DNA of 64,000 nt from Burkholderiaceae bacterium (GCA_018780645.1 JADMJJ010000002.1:62001-126000), one strand, 5' to 3'. Positions 50,569 to 61,556 are shown, counted from the stretch's first letter. Notes: generated from the sequence alone by a model not told the origin. Translations and numbers: made by a program.

Positions 50569-53339
50569 TACACACTCAAAGGCAAGTCCAGCACAAACAC
50601 CGCCCCCGCGCCTGGGCTGCTTTCCACGCTGAGTTGCCCCTGCAGCAGCGAGTTGACGATGTTGTAGCTGATGCTCAGGCCCAGGCCGCTGCCGCCCTGG
50701 CCGAGGCGCGTGGTGAAGAAGGGTTCGAACACCCGCTTCAGATGCTCGGTGGCAATGCCGCGGCCATCGTCGGCAAAGCGCAGCTGCACGCGGCCGGGCT
50801 CGCGCACTTCGGCAGTCAGTCGCATCCGGCCCGGCACGTCCTCTGCAAAGCCGTGGATCAGGCTGTTGTCGATCAGGTTGTTCAGCACCTGGCTGAGCGG
50901 GCCGGGATAGCTGTCCAGGTCCAGCTCGGGCGGAATGTCAACGCTCAGTTGGTGGCCGGCCAGCCGCACCCTGCTGGTCAGCGACTTGGCCACATCCAGA
51001 CAGGTCTGCTGCAGATTGAACCGGCGGCGCTGCTCGCTGGTCTGGTCCACAGCCACCTGCTTGAAGCTGCTGACCAGGCTGGCGGCACTGCCCAGGCCGC
51101 GCATGATCAGCTCGAAGCCCTCGGTGGCCTCGCTGACAAAGGCGTGCAGATCGGCGCGCTTCAGGTTCGGGCCCTGGGCCATGCCGGCCAGCTGGTGGGT
51201 CTTGTCGCGCAGGCTGCTGGCAATCAAGAGACCATTGCCGATCGGCGTGTTCAGCTCATGGGCCACGCCGGCCACCAGGGAGCCCAGCGCGGCGAGCTTC
51301 TCCTTGTCCACCAGCTTGTCGCGGGCCTGGCGCAGCTGAGCATGGGCATGGGCGTTGTCCAGCGCGATGGCAGCATAGGCGCACAGCGTGCGACAGACCA
51401 GGCGTTCGCGCTCGCCAAAGACCTGGCTCGGCAGCGATTTCAGCGCCATCACGCCCAGCAGACGCTCGCCGATCAGCATCGGCGCCAGCAGGCGGTGACC
51501 GTCTTCGAGCAGCAGTTCGCGCCGCTCGCGGGCGCATCTTGCGGCGGGCTGGGCAGGGTCGTCCAGGGCCAGCCGGGTGGCCACAGCGGCCTGTCCGGCT
51601 TCGATATGGAAGGCCGCTTGCAGGTGACGGCCGTCGGCCTCGGGCAGGTAGATGGCGAAGGCATGGGCATCGAGCAGCCCGTGGACATGGCGGGCCAGGG
51701 TCTGCACCACTTCGGCTCCCTCGAGGTGGGCGGTGATCTCCTGGCCCACGGCGCCAAGCCGCTCCAGGGTGGCGCTGGTCTGCTGCAGCACCGCCGCGCG
51801 CTGCGCCTCGGCCATGGCCAGCGCACGGTGATGTTGCAGCTCGACCTGGGCCCGCTCGGTCTGGTGGCGTATCTCCATCGCCGTCGCCCGTTTGGTGGTG
51901 TTGCCGCCATGCAGGGCCAGTACGGTCTGGGCCATGCGCTCCATCAATTCGTAGGCGCGCTGATGCTGGCCCAGCCTGGCATGCTCGCGCGCCGCGGCCT
52001 GCAGCATCTCGGGCTTGAGCTTGATCCCGGCCTGCGAGTCGGCCAGTGCCATCGCCTCGTCCAGGTAGACCAGGGCCAAGCCAGCTCCGGACATGGGGCC
52101 AGACCCATCGGCGGCGGCTGGCTGCGCATGCAGTTCGGCCAGCACGCCAAGCGCGGCAATCTGGCGTGGGACATCGGCGCCCTGACGGGCCAGATCCAGG
52201 CTTTGCTGGGCGAGAAGCAGGGCCTGCTCGGGCCGCCCGAGCAGGGCCAAGGCACGGGCCTGGCCGCCGCGGCAGGCGATCTGGAAATCCACATAGCTCC
52301 CGGCATCGGCCTGCAGCTGTACCTGCTCGAAGCGGCGCAAGGCCACCGAGGCCTCGGCACGGTCCATTGCCACCTCGGCCAGGTACATGGTGGCCATCGT
52401 CGCCAGACGCGACTCGCGCAGCGGCTCCAATGTCTGCAGCGCATCGCTCAGCCAGGTCTGGGCGGAGTCGAGCCGACCCAGCATGCGCAGCGTCTCGCCG
52501 GCCTGCATCAGGCTCAGGCCCATGCTGGCGGGCCAGGCCGTGGGCCGCGCCAGCTCCAGCGCGCGCTGCATCCAATCGAGCGCCGCCTCGTGGTCGCCGA
52601 GGGTGTTCAGACCGGTGCCGATATTGGTCGCAATCAGGACCGCACGCTGCAACTGGCCGCTCGCACGCGCCGCCTCGAAGGCGGCCGACAAGCAAGCGGT
52701 GGAGCGCACCAGATCGCCGTTCTGCGCCGCCAGCAGGCCATGGAAGTCCAGCACCCAGGTCCGCAGAGCCTGATGGCCATGGAGCCCGGTGGACTCCGCC
52801 ACGGCCCAGCGCTCGCCCCAGCGCGCCTGCGCCGCGGCCGGATCGCGCAGCACCGAAAGCCGGGCTTGGGCGGCCTCGATCACTTCGATGCGAAGCTCAT
52901 CCCCGGCGGCCAGCGCGTGATCATGGGCTGCCTGCAGCAAGGAGTCGCGGCCGCGCACATCGCCGGCGTCGGCACAGACAAAGGCCAGCAACCAGCAGGC
53001 ATCGGCACAGCCGGCGGCATCCTGGGCGGCGGCAAAGCCCTGTTGAGCCGCCCAGGCCAGATCGCGCGCCTGATCGAGCCGCGCCCCCAGCCAGGCCGAC
53101 TCGGCGCGCACCAGGCCCAGGCGAGCCGCTGGCACCGGGTCGGTCGCAGGCGAAGCCCCGAGCAGTGCCGACTCGGCCTCATCACAGAGGCTCAGCGCAC
53201 GGCGCATATCGCGCTGGCGCAACTGCCAGGCCAGGCGAACCAGGACGCTGGTGCGTTCGCGTCCGCGCAGGCCCGTAATGGCCGTCGAAAGGGCAGCCAC
53301 AACATCATCGGGCACAAACATCTCGACTGCTTCGTTCAT
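50568..53339 (-). CDS. TPR-GAF histidine kinase, soluble
   Basis: A 923-residue cytoplasmic kinase with no membrane helix. Helical TPR-like repeats fill about 40-450 (for example QAAHDHALAAGDELRIEVIE). A coiled coil and a GAF-like domain (about 530-670, LLAPMLIGERLLGVMALKSL) precede the HisKA H-box GVAHELNTPIGN with His694. The ATPase motifs are NNLIDNSLIHGF, ADDGRG and GQGGSGLGLSIS. There is no receiver domain and no adjacent response regulator. The kinase core strongly resembles that of the kinase at 596-2320. ATG 53339. Confidence 0.92.
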   Translation of the reverse strand: MNEAVEMFVPDDVVAALSTAITGLRGRERTSVLVRLAWQLRQRDMRRALSLCDEAESALLGASPATDPVPAARLGLVRAESAWLGARLDQARDLAWAAQQGFAAAQDAAGCADACWLLAFVCADAGDVRGRDSLLQAAHDHALAAGDELRIEVIEAAQARLSVLRDPAAAQARWGERWAVAESTGLHGHQALRTWVLDFHGLLAAQNGDLVRSTACLSAAFEAARASGQLQRAVLIATNIGTGLNTLGDHEAALDWMQRALELARPTAWPASMGLSLMQAGETLRMLGRLDSAQTWLSDALQTLEPLRESRLATMATMYLAEVAMDRAEASVALRRFEQVQLQADAGSYVDFQIACRGGQARALALLGRPEQALLLAQQSLDLARQGADVPRQIAALGVLAELHAQPAAADGSGPMSGAGLALVYLDEAMALADSQAGIKLKPEMLQAAAREHARLGQHQRAYELMERMAQTVLALHGGNTTKRATAMEIRHQTERAQVELQHHRALAMAEAQRAAVLQQTSATLERLGAVGQEITAHLEGAEVVQTLARHVHGLLDAHAFAIYLPEADGRHLQAAFHIEAGQAAVATRLALDDPAQPAARCARERRELLLEDGHRLLAPMLIGERLLGVMALKSLPSQVFGERERLVCRTLCAYAAIALDNAHAHAQLRQARDKLVDKEKLAALGSLVAGVAHELNTPIGNGLLIASSLRDKTHQLAGMAQGPNLKRADLHAFVSEATEGFELIMRGLGSAASLVSSFKQVAVDQTSEQRRRFNLQQTCLDVAKSLTSRVRLAGHQLSVDIPPELDLDSYPGPLSQVLNNLIDNSLIHGFAEDVPGRMRLTAEVREPGRVQLRFADDGRGIATEHLKRVFEPFFTTRLGQGGSGLGLSISYNIVNSLLQGQLSVESSPGAGAVFVLDLPLSV

Positions 53340-53795
53340 GCCTTTGCTCTGGCTGCTGATTCAGGACCGGGCCCGCCCCCCCCGAATCGGGTGCGCCGAC
53401 ACAACCGCTTGACCACACAAGCCTGAAGCCCTTGCCGGCAGATGCGCGCCTCGCATGCCGCACGCCAAAGAATCATCAAAACAGTTTAAGTCCTGCCCTA
53501 TTTCTGTCAATTTTTTTCAATTTCACTCAACTCACCGAGGGAAAGATCCGAGTCGCGACCTGTTAAGGGCGTCAAAACCTGGTGTTTACCCTATACGCCA
53601 TTCGTCACAGGCCCGTCATGGACCTCATGGTTTACTCGGTAAAGCGCTGCGGCGTGAACCGCTATAACGGCCAGATCCGTGCCATTTTGCACAAACGACA
53701 GGCACGATTCACCGGCGCCCCAGCACCGGAACCCACCCACCGGCCACGCCTTGCCGCACTGGTCTCCCCAAGCCACTCAACCATCGGTCCCGTCA
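53340..53795. other. Upstream region of the secreted nuclease with an AT-rich stretch and possible Pho-box-like repeat
   Basis: 456 bases with no credible gene, between the kinase start and the nuclease start. It includes an AT-rich segment around 53470-53530 (AATTTTTTTCAATTTC), unusual for this genome. Two GTCA units, TCGTCAC (53602-53608) and CCGTCAT (53613-53619), are spaced exactly 11 bases apart, as in PhoB half-sites CTGTCAT-N4-CTGTCAT, each with one to three mismatches. CTGTCAA at 53504 is a further GTCA unit. This is suggestive only. Confidence 0.4.
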
Positions 53796-56700
53796 ATGAA
53801 ACTCAAACCACTTGTCTCACTTCTCGCGGCCGCCTTCGCGGCGCCCGCGGCCTTGGCCTCGGCCAATGGCCTGGTCATCAGCCAAGTCTATGGCGGCGGC
53901 GGCAACAACGGCGCCACCTACCGGAACGACTTCATCGAGGTCTTCAATGCCGGCGCGGCGCCGGTCAGCGTGAGTGGTTGGTCGGTGCAGTATGCGAGCA
54001 GCAGCGGCACGACTTGGCAGGTCACGACCTTGCCTGATGTGCTGCTCCAGCCCGGCAAGTACCTGCTCGTGCAGCAGGCCGCAGGCGCCGGCGGCACCAC
54101 CGATCTGCCCACCGCCGACAAGATTGGCACCATCGCAATGTCGGGCACCCAGGGCAAGGTGGCCCTGGTGTCCAGCACCACGGCCCTGAGCGGCAACAAT
54201 CCGGTGGGCGGCAGCGTTGTCGACCTGGTCGGCTTTGGTGGCGCCAACGGCTTCGAGACCGCACCCACTGCGGCCCTGAGCAATAGCACCGCAGCCATTC
54301 GCAATGCCGCAGGCTGTACCGACACCGATGCCAACAGCGCCGACTTCGCCATAGCAGCCCCGACGCCGCGCAATTCTTCATCGCCAGCAAACGTTTGCGG
54401 CGGCGTCATCGTGGATGCGCCCATCGTGCCGGAATGCCCGGCTGGCTCGGCGGCAGCCGGCAAGCCCGGTCTGGTGACCGTCACGGCCAAGGATGCCGAC
54501 AGCATCGTCAACGGCGCCACCAAGGTGGGCACCTGGCCGACCGGCTTCAGCCTGGACGAGGTCACGCCCGCAGCCGCCGACGGCGGCTCGGCGACGGCCA
54601 AGATCTCGGTCGCCGGTGACGTGGCCATTGGCAGTTACACGATGGACCTGCTGTGGTCCAACAACGAGGCCCAGAGCGCCAGCTGCAGCATCAATGTCGC
54701 CGTGAGCGGTGCCACGCCGATCTACACGATCCAGGGCAGCGGCAGTCAGAGCCCGATGAAGGACCAGACCGTCAGCACCGGTGGCGTGGTCACCAAGCTG
54801 ATGGGCAATGGCTTCTACCTGCAGGACAGCGATGGCGACGGCGATCCGGGCACCTCGGACGGCATCTTTGTCTTCACCAGCACGGCGCCCACGGTGACGG
54901 TCGGCCAGAAGATCTCGCTCAGCGCCAAGGTGGCGGAGTTCAACACCGGCGCCAGCGCGCAATCCGCCGCCAACCCGGTCACCCAGCTGACCACGGTCAG
55001 CGGCATCTCCGTGCAAAGCTCGGGCAACGCCATCACCCCGGTCGAGGTCGACCTGACCCAGCTCGGCGCCGATGGCCTGGAGCCCTACGAGGGCATGCTG
55101 GTCAAGCTGACCGGACCCTTGATGGTGCAGCAGAACTTCTTCCTGGGCCGCTATGGCCAGCTGACCGTGTCGGGCGGCGAGCGCCTGATGTCACCCACCA
55201 ATCTGCTGCGCCCCGGCGTCGACGCACAGGCCCTGCTGACGCAGAACCTGCGCCGCACGGTGATACTGGACGATGGCAGCTCGGCGCAGAACGTCAACCC
55301 GACGCCCTACATCGGCGCCGACAACACGGTGCGCGCCGGAGACACGACCGACACCATCGTCGGCGTGGTCGACTATGGCCTGGCAACCTCCAGCAATACC
55401 GGCGCCACGATGTACCGCATCCAGCCGGTCGCCACCCCGGTGTTTGCCCGCAGCAACCCGCGCACCGCAGCCCCCGAATCGCCCGGCGGCAATCTGCGCG
55501 TAGCCGGCGCCAATGTGCTGAACTACTTCACCACATTCACCAACGGCCAGAATGTGCTGGGCCAGAGCGGCCAGGGCTGCACGCTGGGTGCCAGCACCTC
55601 GGCAGGCAACTGTCGCGGTGCCAACAACCTCGCCGAGTACGTGCGCCAGCGCGACAAGATCGTGGCCAATCTGCGCGCCCTCAATGCCGACGTGATCGGC
55701 CTGATGGAGATCCAGAACAACGGCAATGCCGCCACCCAGACCCTGGTCGAGGCACTCAACACGGCCATCGGCGGCACGGTCTATGCGGCCGCTCCGCTGC
55801 CGGCCGACACCGGCACCGACGCGATCCGCGTGTCCCTGATCTACAAGCCGGCCACTCTGGGCCTGATCAGCGGCTCGACGCTTTCTGACCCGCATCCGGT
55901 CAACAACCGCCCGACCTTTGCGCAGGGCTTCGTCGCACCGAACGGTGAGCGCTTCGCGGTGGTGGTCAACCATCTGAAGTCCAAGGGCAGCTGCCCCGGC
56001 GCTGGCGACCCGGACGCCGACCAGGGCGATCTGCAGGGCTGCTTCAACGCCACCCGTGTCGAGCAGGCCCAGCAGCTGCGCAGTTTCGTGACCCAGGTGC
56101 AGGCCGCTGCCGGCACCCAGGACGTGATACTGCTCGGCGACTTCAACGCCCTGGCCCAGGAAGACCCTATCCACACGCTGACGCAAGACGGCTTCGTCAT
56201 CGACCAGCTCGGCCGCTTCAACCCCAGCGCCTACTCCTATGTCTTCGACGGCATGGCCGGGCGTCTGGACCATGCGCTGGCCACCCCGTCGATCACACCG
56301 AAGATCGTCGGCGCCAACAACTGGCACATCAATGCAGACGAGCCGACCATCATCGACTACAACCAGGAGTTCAAGCAGCCCGTCTGCGCGACCTGCGGCC
56401 CGGACTACTACACGCCCACCGCCTATCGCTCATCGGACCATGATCCGGTCATCCTCGGCCTGAACCTGGTCAAGTCGGTGACGGGCACCGGCGGCCGCGA
56501 CGCGATCGTCGGCACCGATGGCGACGATGTGATCGAGGGCGGCGCCGGTGGCGACACCTTGACCGGCAAGGGCGGACGCGACCAGTTCGTCTACAGCAGC
56601 GTGCTCGACGGCGGAGACACCATCACCGACTTCCAGCCGGGCGTTGACACGCTGGTGCTGACCAAGCTGCTGCAAGGCCTGGGCATCGTCAGCGCCGACC

Positions 56701-56858
56701 CGCTGGGCCAGGGCTTCGTGACCTGCGCCATGTCGGGCACCAGCGCCGTCGTCGGTTTCGATACCGATGGCGCCGCCGGCCCGAACCGGAGCCGCCCGCT
56801 CGTATCCCTGAAGAACGTCAGCTGCGCCGCGATGAATTCCAGCAGCTTCAAGTTCTAA
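53796..56858 (+). CDS. Extracellular nuclease (ExeM/NucH-like) with lamin-tail domain and RTX repeats
   Basis: A 1020-residue secreted protein. The signal peptide is VSLLAAAFAAPAALA. A lamin-tail domain follows (VISQVYGGGGNNGATYRNDF). A middle region (about 310-560) has OB-like or adhesin-like blocks. The endonuclease/exonuclease/phosphatase domain (about 560-890) shows NVLNYFTTF, IGLMEIQNNG, VVNHLKSKGSCPGAGDPDAD, ILLGDFNALAQEDP and SSDHDPVILGL, the metal and catalytic motifs. Residues about 900-930 are a short RTX calcium repeat (GTDGDDVIEGGAGGDTLTGK). It should degrade extracellular DNA; carrying both a Sec signal and RTX repeats is odd. Confidence 0.9.
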   Translation: MKLKPLVSLLAAAFAAPAALASANGLVISQVYGGGGNNGATYRNDFIEVFNAGAAPVSVSGWSVQYASSSGTTWQVTTLPDVLLQPGKYLLVQQAAGAGGTTDLPTADKIGTIAMSGTQGKVALVSSTTALSGNNPVGGSVVDLVGFGGANGFETAPTAALSNSTAAIRNAAGCTDTDANSADFAIAAPTPRNSSSPANVCGGVIVDAPIVPECPAGSAAAGKPGLVTVTAKDADSIVNGATKVGTWPTGFSLDEVTPAAADGGSATAKISVAGDVAIGSYTMDLLWSNNEAQSASCSINVAVSGATPIYTIQGSGSQSPMKDQTVSTGGVVTKLMGNGFYLQDSDGDGDPGTSDGIFVFTSTAPTVTVGQKISLSAKVAEFNTGASAQSAANPVTQLTTVSGISVQSSGNAITPVEVDLTQLGADGLEPYEGMLVKLTGPLMVQQNFFLGRYGQLTVSGGERLMSPTNLLRPGVDAQALLTQNLRRTVILDDGSSAQNVNPTPYIGADNTVRAGDTTDTIVGVVDYGLATSSNTGATMYRIQPVATPVFARSNPRTAAPESPGGNLRVAGANVLNYFTTFTNGQNVLGQSGQGCTLGASTSAGNCRGANNLAEYVRQRDKIVANLRALNADVIGLMEIQNNGNAATQTLVEALNTAIGGTVYAAAPLPADTGTDAIRVSLIYKPATLGLISGSTLSDPHPVNNRPTFAQGFVAPNGERFAVVVNHLKSKGSCPGAGDPDADQGDLQGCFNATRVEQAQQLRSFVTQVQAAAGTQDVILLGDFNALAQEDPIHTLTQDGFVIDQLGRFNPSAYSYVFDGMAGRLDHALATPSITPKIVGANNWHINADEPTIIDYNQEFKQPVCATCGPDYYTPTAYRSSDHDPVILGLNLVKSVTGTGGRDAIVGTDGDDVIEGGAGGDTLTGKGGRDQFVYSSVLDGGDTITDFQPGVDTLVLTKLLQGLGIVSADPLGQGFVTCAMSGTSAVVGFDTDGAAGPNRSRPLVSLKNVSCAAMNSSSFKF

Positions 56859-56885
56859 ACCATTCACATCTCGAGGACTATCAAC

Positions 56886-57377
56886 ATGATCCGCAACACC
56901 CTGCTGGCGCTGGCCGCCACCCTGGCCCTGGGCGCCGCCCAGGCCGCCACCTTCAGCTTCACCGGCATCACCGAGGGCAACGGCCCCCTGCCCAATTCGG
57001 CCTTCAGCGGCAGCTTCAGCTATGACGAACTGGCGCTGACCAACAGCGGCGACGAGACACTGGCACTGAGCGGCTGGACGCTGAACGCCTTTGGCCAGGT
57101 CTTCTCGTTCGCCGGCGCGGAAGCCGCACCGATCGCCGTGTTCACTGACGGCATGTTGCTGGGTGTCGAAGTCAGCTACTCTGGCAGTACCCCCGCCCTG
57201 TCCATGGTCAGCAGCCCCTTCGGCATCGCCGATGCCTATCTGTCCTACACCACAGCCAACGGCATGGGCACCGGCAGCTACACCCTGACCGCCGCCGTGC
57301 CCGAGCCCGAGAGCTACGCACTGATGCTGGCCGGTTTGGCCGCCATGGGCTTCATGGTCCGTCGCAAGAAGGCCTGA
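56886..57377 (+). CDS. Small PEP-CTERM sorting-domain protein
   Basis: A 163-residue exported protein with signal peptide LLALAATLALGAAQA. The middle is a beta-rich domain (ATFSFTGITEGNGPLPNSAF) and the end is a PEP-CTERM cassette (AVPEPESYALMLAGLAAMGF, then RRKKA). GAGGA lies 9 bases before the ATG. It follows the nuclease by 27 bases and may be co-transcribed with it, linking the nuclease to the exosortase-dependent surface layer. Confidence 0.87.
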   Translation: MIRNTLLALAATLALGAAQAATFSFTGITEGNGPLPNSAFSGSFSYDELALTNSGDETLALSGWTLNAFGQVFSFAGAEAAPIAVFTDGMLLGVEVSYSGSTPALSMVSSPFGIADAYLSYTTANGMGTGSYTLTAAVPEPESYALMLAGLAAMGFMVRRKKA

Positions 57378-57415
57378 GCGCCGGCCAGCCCCGGCTTCGG
57401 CCGAGGCACAAAGCA

Positions 57416-57450
57416 AAACGGGGGCAGCGCATTACGCACTGCCCCCGTTT
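57416..57450. terminator. Bidirectional terminator between the PEP-CTERM gene and argG
   Basis: A perfect 12-bp inverted repeat, AAACGGGGGCAG (57416-57427) and CTGCCCCCGTTT (57439-57450), with A and T runs on the outer ends. It can stop transcription in both directions between convergent genes. Confidence 0.9.
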
Positions 57451-57466
57451 CATTTGCGGCGCAAGT

Positions 57467-58840
<1,374 letters not shown>

Positions 58841-58914
58841 CTATTTTCTGTCAAATCGCAGATCGCACCGATCCCGCCCACCCGGCTTACGAAATCCCGC
58901 CCGCCGAAGGTCGG

Positions 58915-59883
58915 TCAGGGCGATGCCGCACGCAGCGCCTGGAACTGCGGCGCCGGCAGCGCCTCGCTCCAGCGCGAGGGCAGGGCCGCCGGGCGCCGCA
59001 GGCCTGCCGACACACGCAGCCGCAGCAGGCGCTGCGCGCCGGGCCAGCGATGGAAGGCGAACGGCGCATCCTGCGGCCAGAGGATCTCGGCCCGCGCCGC
59101 CAGATGCAGCAGATCGCCGCTGGCATAGTCGACGAAGAGCAGGCCGGCCAGGGGATGGGCATTCAGATTGCCCAGCGTGTTGAAGAACTGGTTGCCGGGA
59201 TAGTCGGGCAGGGTCAGCACCGTCGCGCCATCCGACGGCTCGATCTGCACAAAACCCGGCTCGCCGCCGCGGTGTGAAACGTCTACCCCCTCGCCGCCGT
59301 CCATGCCGGGCCGGGCCCCCGAGGCGCTGGCGATGAACAGCGTGTCGCTGCGGCCTATCAGCGCCAGGGCCGTGGCATCAAGACCTGGCCCCAGAGCCAG
59401 TGTGCGTGCTTGATCCGTTGGTGCGTGAAAACTCAGCGGCTCGCGGGCCTGGATGTATTTGGGACAGTTGCCGAAACTCTGCCGCACCTCGATGCTCAGG
59501 CCGTGTTCGTCGATGGACGCTATCACCCCATTCATCCGGTTGCGCCGCCGCGTGTGCGGCTCCAGGCCGAGCACGCCGATGGCCGCGCCGAACTGCAGCT
59601 GTTGCAGCACCGGGTCATCGCCGCGGCGGCCCAGCTCGATCCGCATCTGCCTCGCATCCGGTGTGCTGACGAAGCCCGGCGCGCCGCCCAGCATCGTCGC
59701 CCAGGGCTGGCCCTGCGCATCCAGCGCGCCCAGCAGCAGGGTCGGCAGCTTGTGGAACAGCTCGCGGTGCTGGTCCGGCATGTAGTCGCGCATGAAGCTG
59801 GCCGCGCCGCGCTCCAGGCGCTCGCGCACGCCCACCCGCTCCTGCAGCGCCTGTTCACCGGCATGAAAGAGGGTGCCGCTCAT
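58915..59883 (-). CDS. Pyridoxamine 5'-phosphate oxidase-like FMN-binding protein
   Basis: A 322-residue protein. An FMN-binding split-barrel of the PNPOx type starts at about 45 (LFHKLPTLLLGALDAQGQPW, FVSTPDA) and a second half-barrel near 185-260 (ADTLFIASASGARPGMDGGE; LPDYPGNQFFNTLGNLNAHP). Two PNPOx-like units fused are known in a family of uncharacterised pyridoxamine-oxidase-like proteins. The ATG at 59883 overlaps the stop of the GST-like gene by 4 bases, indicating translational coupling. Function unknown, perhaps redox detoxification. Confidence 0.82.
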   Translation of the reverse strand: MSGTLFHAGEQALQERVGVRERLERGAASFMRDYMPDQHRELFHKLPTLLLGALDAQGQPWATMLGGAPGFVSTPDARQMRIELGRRGDDPVLQQLQFGAAIGVLGLEPHTRRRNRMNGVIASIDEHGLSIEVRQSFGNCPKYIQAREPLSFHAPTDQARTLALGPGLDATALALIGRSDTLFIASASGARPGMDGGEGVDVSHRGGEPGFVQIEPSDGATVLTLPDYPGNQFFNTLGNLNAHPLAGLLFVDYASGDLLHLAARAEILWPQDAPFAFHRWPGAQRLLRLRVSAGLRRPAALPSRWSEALPAPQFQALRAASP

Positions 59884-60491
59884 GACAGTGCGCTTGGCAA
59901 GGGGATGAAGCCGGGCAGCACCTCGACACGGGCCAGCCAGGCGCGAATGTGCGGATAGTCGGCCAGCGAGATGCCCCCGATGGGTGCCTGCGAGGTGTAG
60001 CTGTATAGCGAGATGTCGGCCAGACTGCGGGAGCCGCCGACGAGGAAGGGATGCACGCTCAGCTCGGCCTCCATCAGTGCGAACAACTTGTGTCCCGTGG
60101 CCTGGCTCTGCGGCGTGACCTCGCGCCCGATCAGCGCACCGAAGCGTGCCGTCGCCGGCCCCTCGTCCAGCAGGCTGGCGGCGAGGCTGAACCAGCGCTG
60201 CTGCCGGGCGGCTGCGGCCGGGTCGCTGTGCAGCCAGCCGGCATCCGGCGCATAACGCTGGGCCAGATAGACCAGGATGGCATTGCTGTCGCTGAGCACC
60301 AGATCCTCATCCTCCAGCACCGGCACCTGGCCCAGCGGGTTCAGGGCCAGGAAGCGGGGGGACTTCTGCTCGCGCTTGAACAGATCGACCTCCACATTCT
60401 CGTAGGGCAGGCCCAGCAGCGACAGCATCAGCTCAACGCGATGGCAGTGGCCGGAGATGGCGAGGCGGTGCAGACGCAGCGGAGTGTTCAT
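59880..60491 (-). CDS. Glutathione S-transferase family protein
   Basis: A 203-residue protein. The N-terminal thioredoxin-like domain has the glutathione-site segment LNPLGQVPVLEDEDLVLSDS (cis-Pro and DS motif). The helical C-terminal domain ends with SLADISLYSYTSQAPIGG. An N-terminal segment RLAISGHCHRVELMLSLLGL supplies the usual catalytic region. GGAG lies 8 bases before the ATG at 60491. It is first in the two-gene operon with the PNPOx-like gene, and divergent from a LysR gene. Confidence 0.9.
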   Translation of the reverse strand: MNTPLRLHRLAISGHCHRVELMLSLLGLPYENVEVDLFKREQKSPRFLALNPLGQVPVLEDEDLVLSDSNAILVYLAQRYAPDAGWLHSDPAAAARQQRWFSLAASLLDEGPATARFGALIGREVTPQSQATGHKLFALMEAELSVHPFLVGGSRSLADISLYSYTSQAPIGGISLADYPHIRAWLARVEVLPGFIPLPSALS

Positions 60492-60596
60492 GAGGCGAGG
60501 CTCCAAGGTGTTGACATGACAAGGCCAAGCTTAGGTATTGCATGTCTTGATTGGAATCCTCATAGTCAGCCATTCAGAATTACAGGATTTGCATCA

Positions 60597-61556
60597 ATGG
60601 ACCATCTGGACAGCCTGCGTTGCTTTGTCGCCGTGGCCGAGGCCCAGGGCTTTGCGGCGGCGGCGCGGCGGCTGGGCGTCTCGGCCCCGGCCATGACACG
60701 CGCCATTGCGGCGCTGGAGCAGCGCCTGGGCGTGTTGCTGCTGCAGCGCAGCACCCGCAGCGTGCGCCTGACCGACACCGGCGAGCGCTTTGTGCACGAC
60801 TGTCGCCGCATCCTGGCCGATCTGGACGAGGCCGAGGGCGCGGCCTCGGGCGTGCAGAGCGAGGCCCGTGGCGTGCTGGCGCTCACCGCCTCGCAGATGT
60901 TCGGCCGCCTGCATGTGGCGGCCATCGCGCAGGACTTTCTGCACCAGCATCCCCGCGTGCAGCTGCGCACCCTGTTCGCCGACCGTCTGGTCAATCTGCT
61001 CGACGAGGGCATGGACGTGGCCGTGCGCATCGCCCAGCTGCCCGACTCGGGGCTGACCGCGCTGAAGGTCGGGGCGCTACGCCGCGTCGTCGTCGCCTCG
61101 CCGGACTATCTGGCGCGCCATGGCCGGCCGCAACAACCGCAAGACCTGACCCGTCACCGGGCGATAGGCTTCTCCTTCGATGGCGTGGTCGCCCAGCCCT
61201 GGCAGTTCGGTTCGGGCAAGGCGCAGCAGACCGTCACACCGACGATAGACTGGGTCAGCAACCTCAGCGATGTGGGCATAGGCGCCGCACTGGCCGGCCA
61301 CGGCCTGACCCGCTGCCTGGCCTACCAGGCGGCCGAAGCGGTGCGCCGCGGCGCCTTGAGCATCGTGCTGGCCGAGTTCGAGCCGCCGCCGGTGCCGGTG
61401 CACATCGTCTACCCGGCCGGGCGGCGGGCACCGGCCAAGGTGCGGGCCTTTGTGGATTTTGCGGCCGAGCGGCTGCGGCGCGAGCCTATCCTGCAGGGGG
61501 GCGGGCTGGAGCCTGTGTCCGGCCCGGCGCCTCAGGGCGGGGTCAGGCCTTCTTGA
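60597..61556 (+). CDS. LysR-family transcriptional regulator
   Basis: A 319-residue regulator. The HTH is residues 1-60 (CFVAVAEAQGFAAAARRLGV, then SAPAMTRAIAALEQRLGVLL), and the ligand domain follows (FLHQHPRVQLRTLFADRLVN). ATG at 60597; no strong ribosome site but AGGA at about 13 bases. It is divergent from the GST/PNPOx operon by 105 bases, the likely target. The C-terminus extends about 20 residues past the usual end and overlaps the convergent topB gene by 14 bases. Confidence 0.93.
   Translation: MDHLDSLRCFVAVAEAQGFAAAARRLGVSAPAMTRAIAALEQRLGVLLLQRSTRSVRLTDTGERFVHDCRRILADLDEAEGAASGVQSEARGVLALTASQMFGRLHVAAIAQDFLHQHPRVQLRTLFADRLVNLLDEGMDVAVRIAQLPDSGLTALKVGALRRVVVASPDYLARHGRPQQPQDLTRHRAIGFSFDGVVAQPWQFGSGKAQQTVTPTIDWVSNLSDVGIGAALAGHGLTRCLAYQAAEAVRRGALSIVLAEFEPPPVPVHIVYPAGRRAPAKVRAFVDFAAERLRREPILQGGGLEPVSGPAPQGGVRPS

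Noticed and set aside
50478-53426. A 982-codon open frame on the plus strand opposite the TPR-GAF kinase
   Set aside because: It is the mirror of a high-GC coding frame: low-complexity, Gln/Arg/Gly/His-rich, no domains, whereas the minus strand encodes a complete kinase.
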